From Candidatus Centipeda massiliensis (GTDB taxonomy: Bacteria; Bacillota; Negativicutes; Selenomonadales; Selenomonadaceae), in assembly GCF_900290285.1 (NCBI RefSeq), contig NZ_LT985758.1:83827-147826 (forward strand): a DNA stretch of 64,000 bases. The letters are read 5' to 3'. The position numbers and the translations under genes were made by a program. The notes under the pieces are model-generated. The model ran no database searches. It was given only the letters and a program-made list of their open reading frames with translations, and had not been told where the DNA came from. Of the stretch, positions 62,866 to 64,000 are shown one piece after another; positions within the stretch are counted from its first letter, which is position 1, and every line of letters starts with the position of its first letter.

Positions 62866-63042
62866 ATCGCTTCACGATTTATTGAAATCCCAAAGTACAT
62901 CAAAGCCTCGCATAAGACGATACGCGAATCATCGAAGAAGGAGCGGTGGCTCGCGTACTTTGCCAACAGACTGACCTATGATTATGGCATCTTAGCTTCC
63001 CCAGCTAGAGCGGGGGAAGTGGCGAGCGCAGCGAGCCGATAG
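62866..63042 (+). pseudogene. 3' remnant of a Rpn/PD-(D/E)XK nuclease-family transposase gene, closed by a repeat
   Basis: The frame reads SRFIEIPKYIKAS...SSKKERWLAYFANRL, which resembles the C-terminal end of PD-(D/E)XK (Rpn-type) transposase proteins (hIEIPK ... ERWLxYF). There is no start codon, and the rest of the gene is absent because the rel stop lies just before it. The final codons come from dispersed repeat C and end at TAG 63040-63042. The family call is from motif memory. Confidence 0.5.
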
Positions 63043-63055
63043 GGGGCGTTCGTGC
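62980..63055 (+). repeat. Dispersed repeat family 2, copy C
   Basis: GATTATGGCATCTTAGCTTCCCC, a short loop, GGGGGAAGTGGCGAGCG, CAGCGAGCCGATAGGGGG and CGTTCGTGC; nearly identical to copy A (18335-18409). Confidence 0.8.
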
Positions 63056-63069
63056 GCCCCCCTTTTTTT
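63042..63069 (+). terminator. Terminator formed by the end of repeat C
   Basis: GGGGGCG / CGCCCCC stem, 6-base loop, then TTTTTTT. Probably ends the recJ-rel transcript. From 63070 to 63146 nothing was recognised. Confidence 0.85.
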
Positions 63070-63146
63070 ATTATGGGGAAGAAACGTACGGCATTGCGCT
63101 CACATAAGAACACAGAAAATGAAATGACACAAGTCATAAGATCATA

Positions 63147-63175
63147 TTGACACGAGATGAGAGGAAGAGTATAGT
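63147..63175 (+). promoter_or_regulatory. Promoter of the surface-protein gene
   Basis: TTGACA (63147-63152) and TATAGT (63170-63175), 17-base spacing. A palindrome TATAGTACTATA (63182-63193) and CTATAG repeats just downstream could be an operator. Confidence 0.65.
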
Positions 63176-63236
63176 TGGGATTATAGTACTATAGAATAGC
63201 TATAGGTTGGAACGGAATAACATGGAGGGGATCGTC

Positions 63237-64000
63237 ATGTTAAAGGAATGGAAAAACAAACGACAGCTGTCACTTCTCGTTGCGTTCGCTCTGTCCGCGG
63301 GAGGGACACTCTTTTCAGATTTAAAATACATATCTGCTGCGGATGTGACGGGCGGCGACGTGACGATTGATAGTTCGACGCCCACGCCGTATCCGAATCC
63401 CCTTGCAGGTGGATATATACCTCCGGCAGGGACGGGGGATGTAACGAATAACAAGCTGAGTGTGACTGGAATCAACGTGCTCGGCAAAACCCTTTATGGT
63501 GGGTATAATCAATCATCGACAGGCAATGCCACAAATAATGAGTTGGTGGTGAGTGGAGTACTTGCTACTGGATCAGGTTATAGCTATCTATATGGTGGAT
63601 ATACAGCTAATGGCAATGCTACAAATAATACTGTCACATTAAATGGATTTACGGATTCCCTAGGATGGGGGGGATATGTATATGGTGGCAGAAGTGCCAA
63701 TGCCAGTGCAGACGTAAAGACAGGGAACACGTTGAAAGTAACGGCAAGTGGTAATACTGTCAATAATGGAGTTCATAATTTTGAAAAGATGAAGTTTGTC
63801 CTGAGTTCGGCAATTAACTCAGGAGATGTAATGTTGAGCACATCATTTGGGGATGCTTATGACTGGGGCAATGTGATATTGTCAAGAACAGTTGACAAAT
63901 TTCTCACAAGGAAACGAATGCTTAAGCAGTCGCGGCAATGGAGTCATAGAACTGTCGACGCTTCACCATCGGAGGAAGCCCACCGTTTGTTGAACAAATT
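63237..64000 (+). CDS. Autotransporter-like repeat surface protein, N-terminal part (runs off window, probably interrupted)
   Basis: Signal peptide (~1-36, ending ISAA), then repeated beta-structured units of the form LYGGY...GNATNN.VTLNG (three visible, about 63430-63700), typical of large autotransporter-like proteins of Negativicutes. Codon 215 or so (near 63880) marks an abrupt change from Asn/Gly/Thr-rich to a basic sequence (RKRMLKQSRQW), where an insertion sequence seems to begin. The frame stays open to the window edge. AT-rich compared with the housekeeping genes. GGAGGGG ribosome site. Exact function unknown. Confidence 0.65.
   Translation, partial: MLKEWKNKRQLSLLVAFALSAGGTLFSDLKYISAADVTGGDVTIDSSTPTPYPNPLAGGYIPPAGTGDVTNNKLSVTGINVLGKTLYGGYNQSSTGNATNNELVVSGVLATGSGYSYLYGGYTANGNATNNTVTLNGFTDSLGWGGYVYGGRSANASADVKTGNTLKVTASGNTVNNGVHNFEKMKFVLSSAINSGDVMLSTSFGDAYDWGNVILSRTVDKFLTRKRMLKQSRQWSHRTVDASPSEEAHRLLNK
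63880..64000 (-). mobile_element. Possible insertion-sequence end within the surface-protein gene
   Basis: Starts TGTCAAGAACAGTTGACAA, containing the inverted pair TTGTCAA/TTGACAA. On the minus strand a frame ends at TAA (63922-63924) after GGLPPMVKRRQFYDSIAATA, which looks like the tail of an IS3-type transposase. Only 121 bases are visible, so the family call is tentative. Confidence 0.35.

Overview
The window reads as chromosomal DNA of a diderm Firmicute of the class Negativicutes, most likely Selenomonas or a close relative. Firmicute features (L20-type leader before infC, strong GGAGG ribosome sites, TTG/GTG starts, Fur/PerR family regulator) occur together with outer-membrane features (TonB/ExbB/ExbD, a TonB-dependent receptor, an autotransporter-like surface protein). 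The genus is inferred from protein style and intergenic repeats; no 16S gene is present.

Layout. 1-5.5 kb: peroxide defence (flavoprotein tail, rubrerythrin), thiE, a hydroxyacid dehydrogenase coupled to a MntA-HepT pair, and a beta-CASP nuclease. 5.5-15 kb: a 1419-residue double-activase protein, a LysM protein with a LexA-like operator, thrS, infC-rpmI-rplT, an rRNA methyltransferase and trxA. 15-19.8 kb: a c-di-GMP phosphodiesterase, queF, a pyridoxal kinase, a radical SAM protein and thiT. 20-28.5 kb: pheST, zapA, then a Fur-type, phase-variable TonB receptor operon read leftwards. 28.5-38 kb: a PIN/TRAM protein, ispDF, fabK, a broken AbiE pair, an unusual ArsAB/CobT-like fusion, and tex. 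38-50 kb: a Fur-family regulator, a SpeD-like protein, the cell-shape and division operon mreBCD-mrdA-minCDE-rodA, a radical SAM/DUF2344 fusion and a glycosyltransferase. 50-63 kb: trmD, pncB, aroE, tgt-yajC-secDF, recJ and rel. The right edge holds the start of a surface protein that appears to be interrupted by an insertion sequence.

Most genes are housekeeping and well conserved. The unusual content is in five places: (i) a CobT/ArsA-like domain joined to an ArsB-like domain through a dispersed palindromic repeat that also supplies an internal ribosome site; (ii) a 12-G tract in the 5' coding region of the TonB receptor; (iii) an S-adenosylmethionine decarboxylase homologue with the pyruvoyl-forming serine replaced by glycine; (iv) a LexA-like site on the promoter of a YneA-like LysM protein; (v) at least four dispersed repeat families (a MITE with terminal inverted repeats and three hairpin families) that act as terminators, leaders or coding linkers.

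No tRNA, rRNA or CRISPR array was seen. All reading was by eye; start codons were chosen from ribosome-site spacing and family length.
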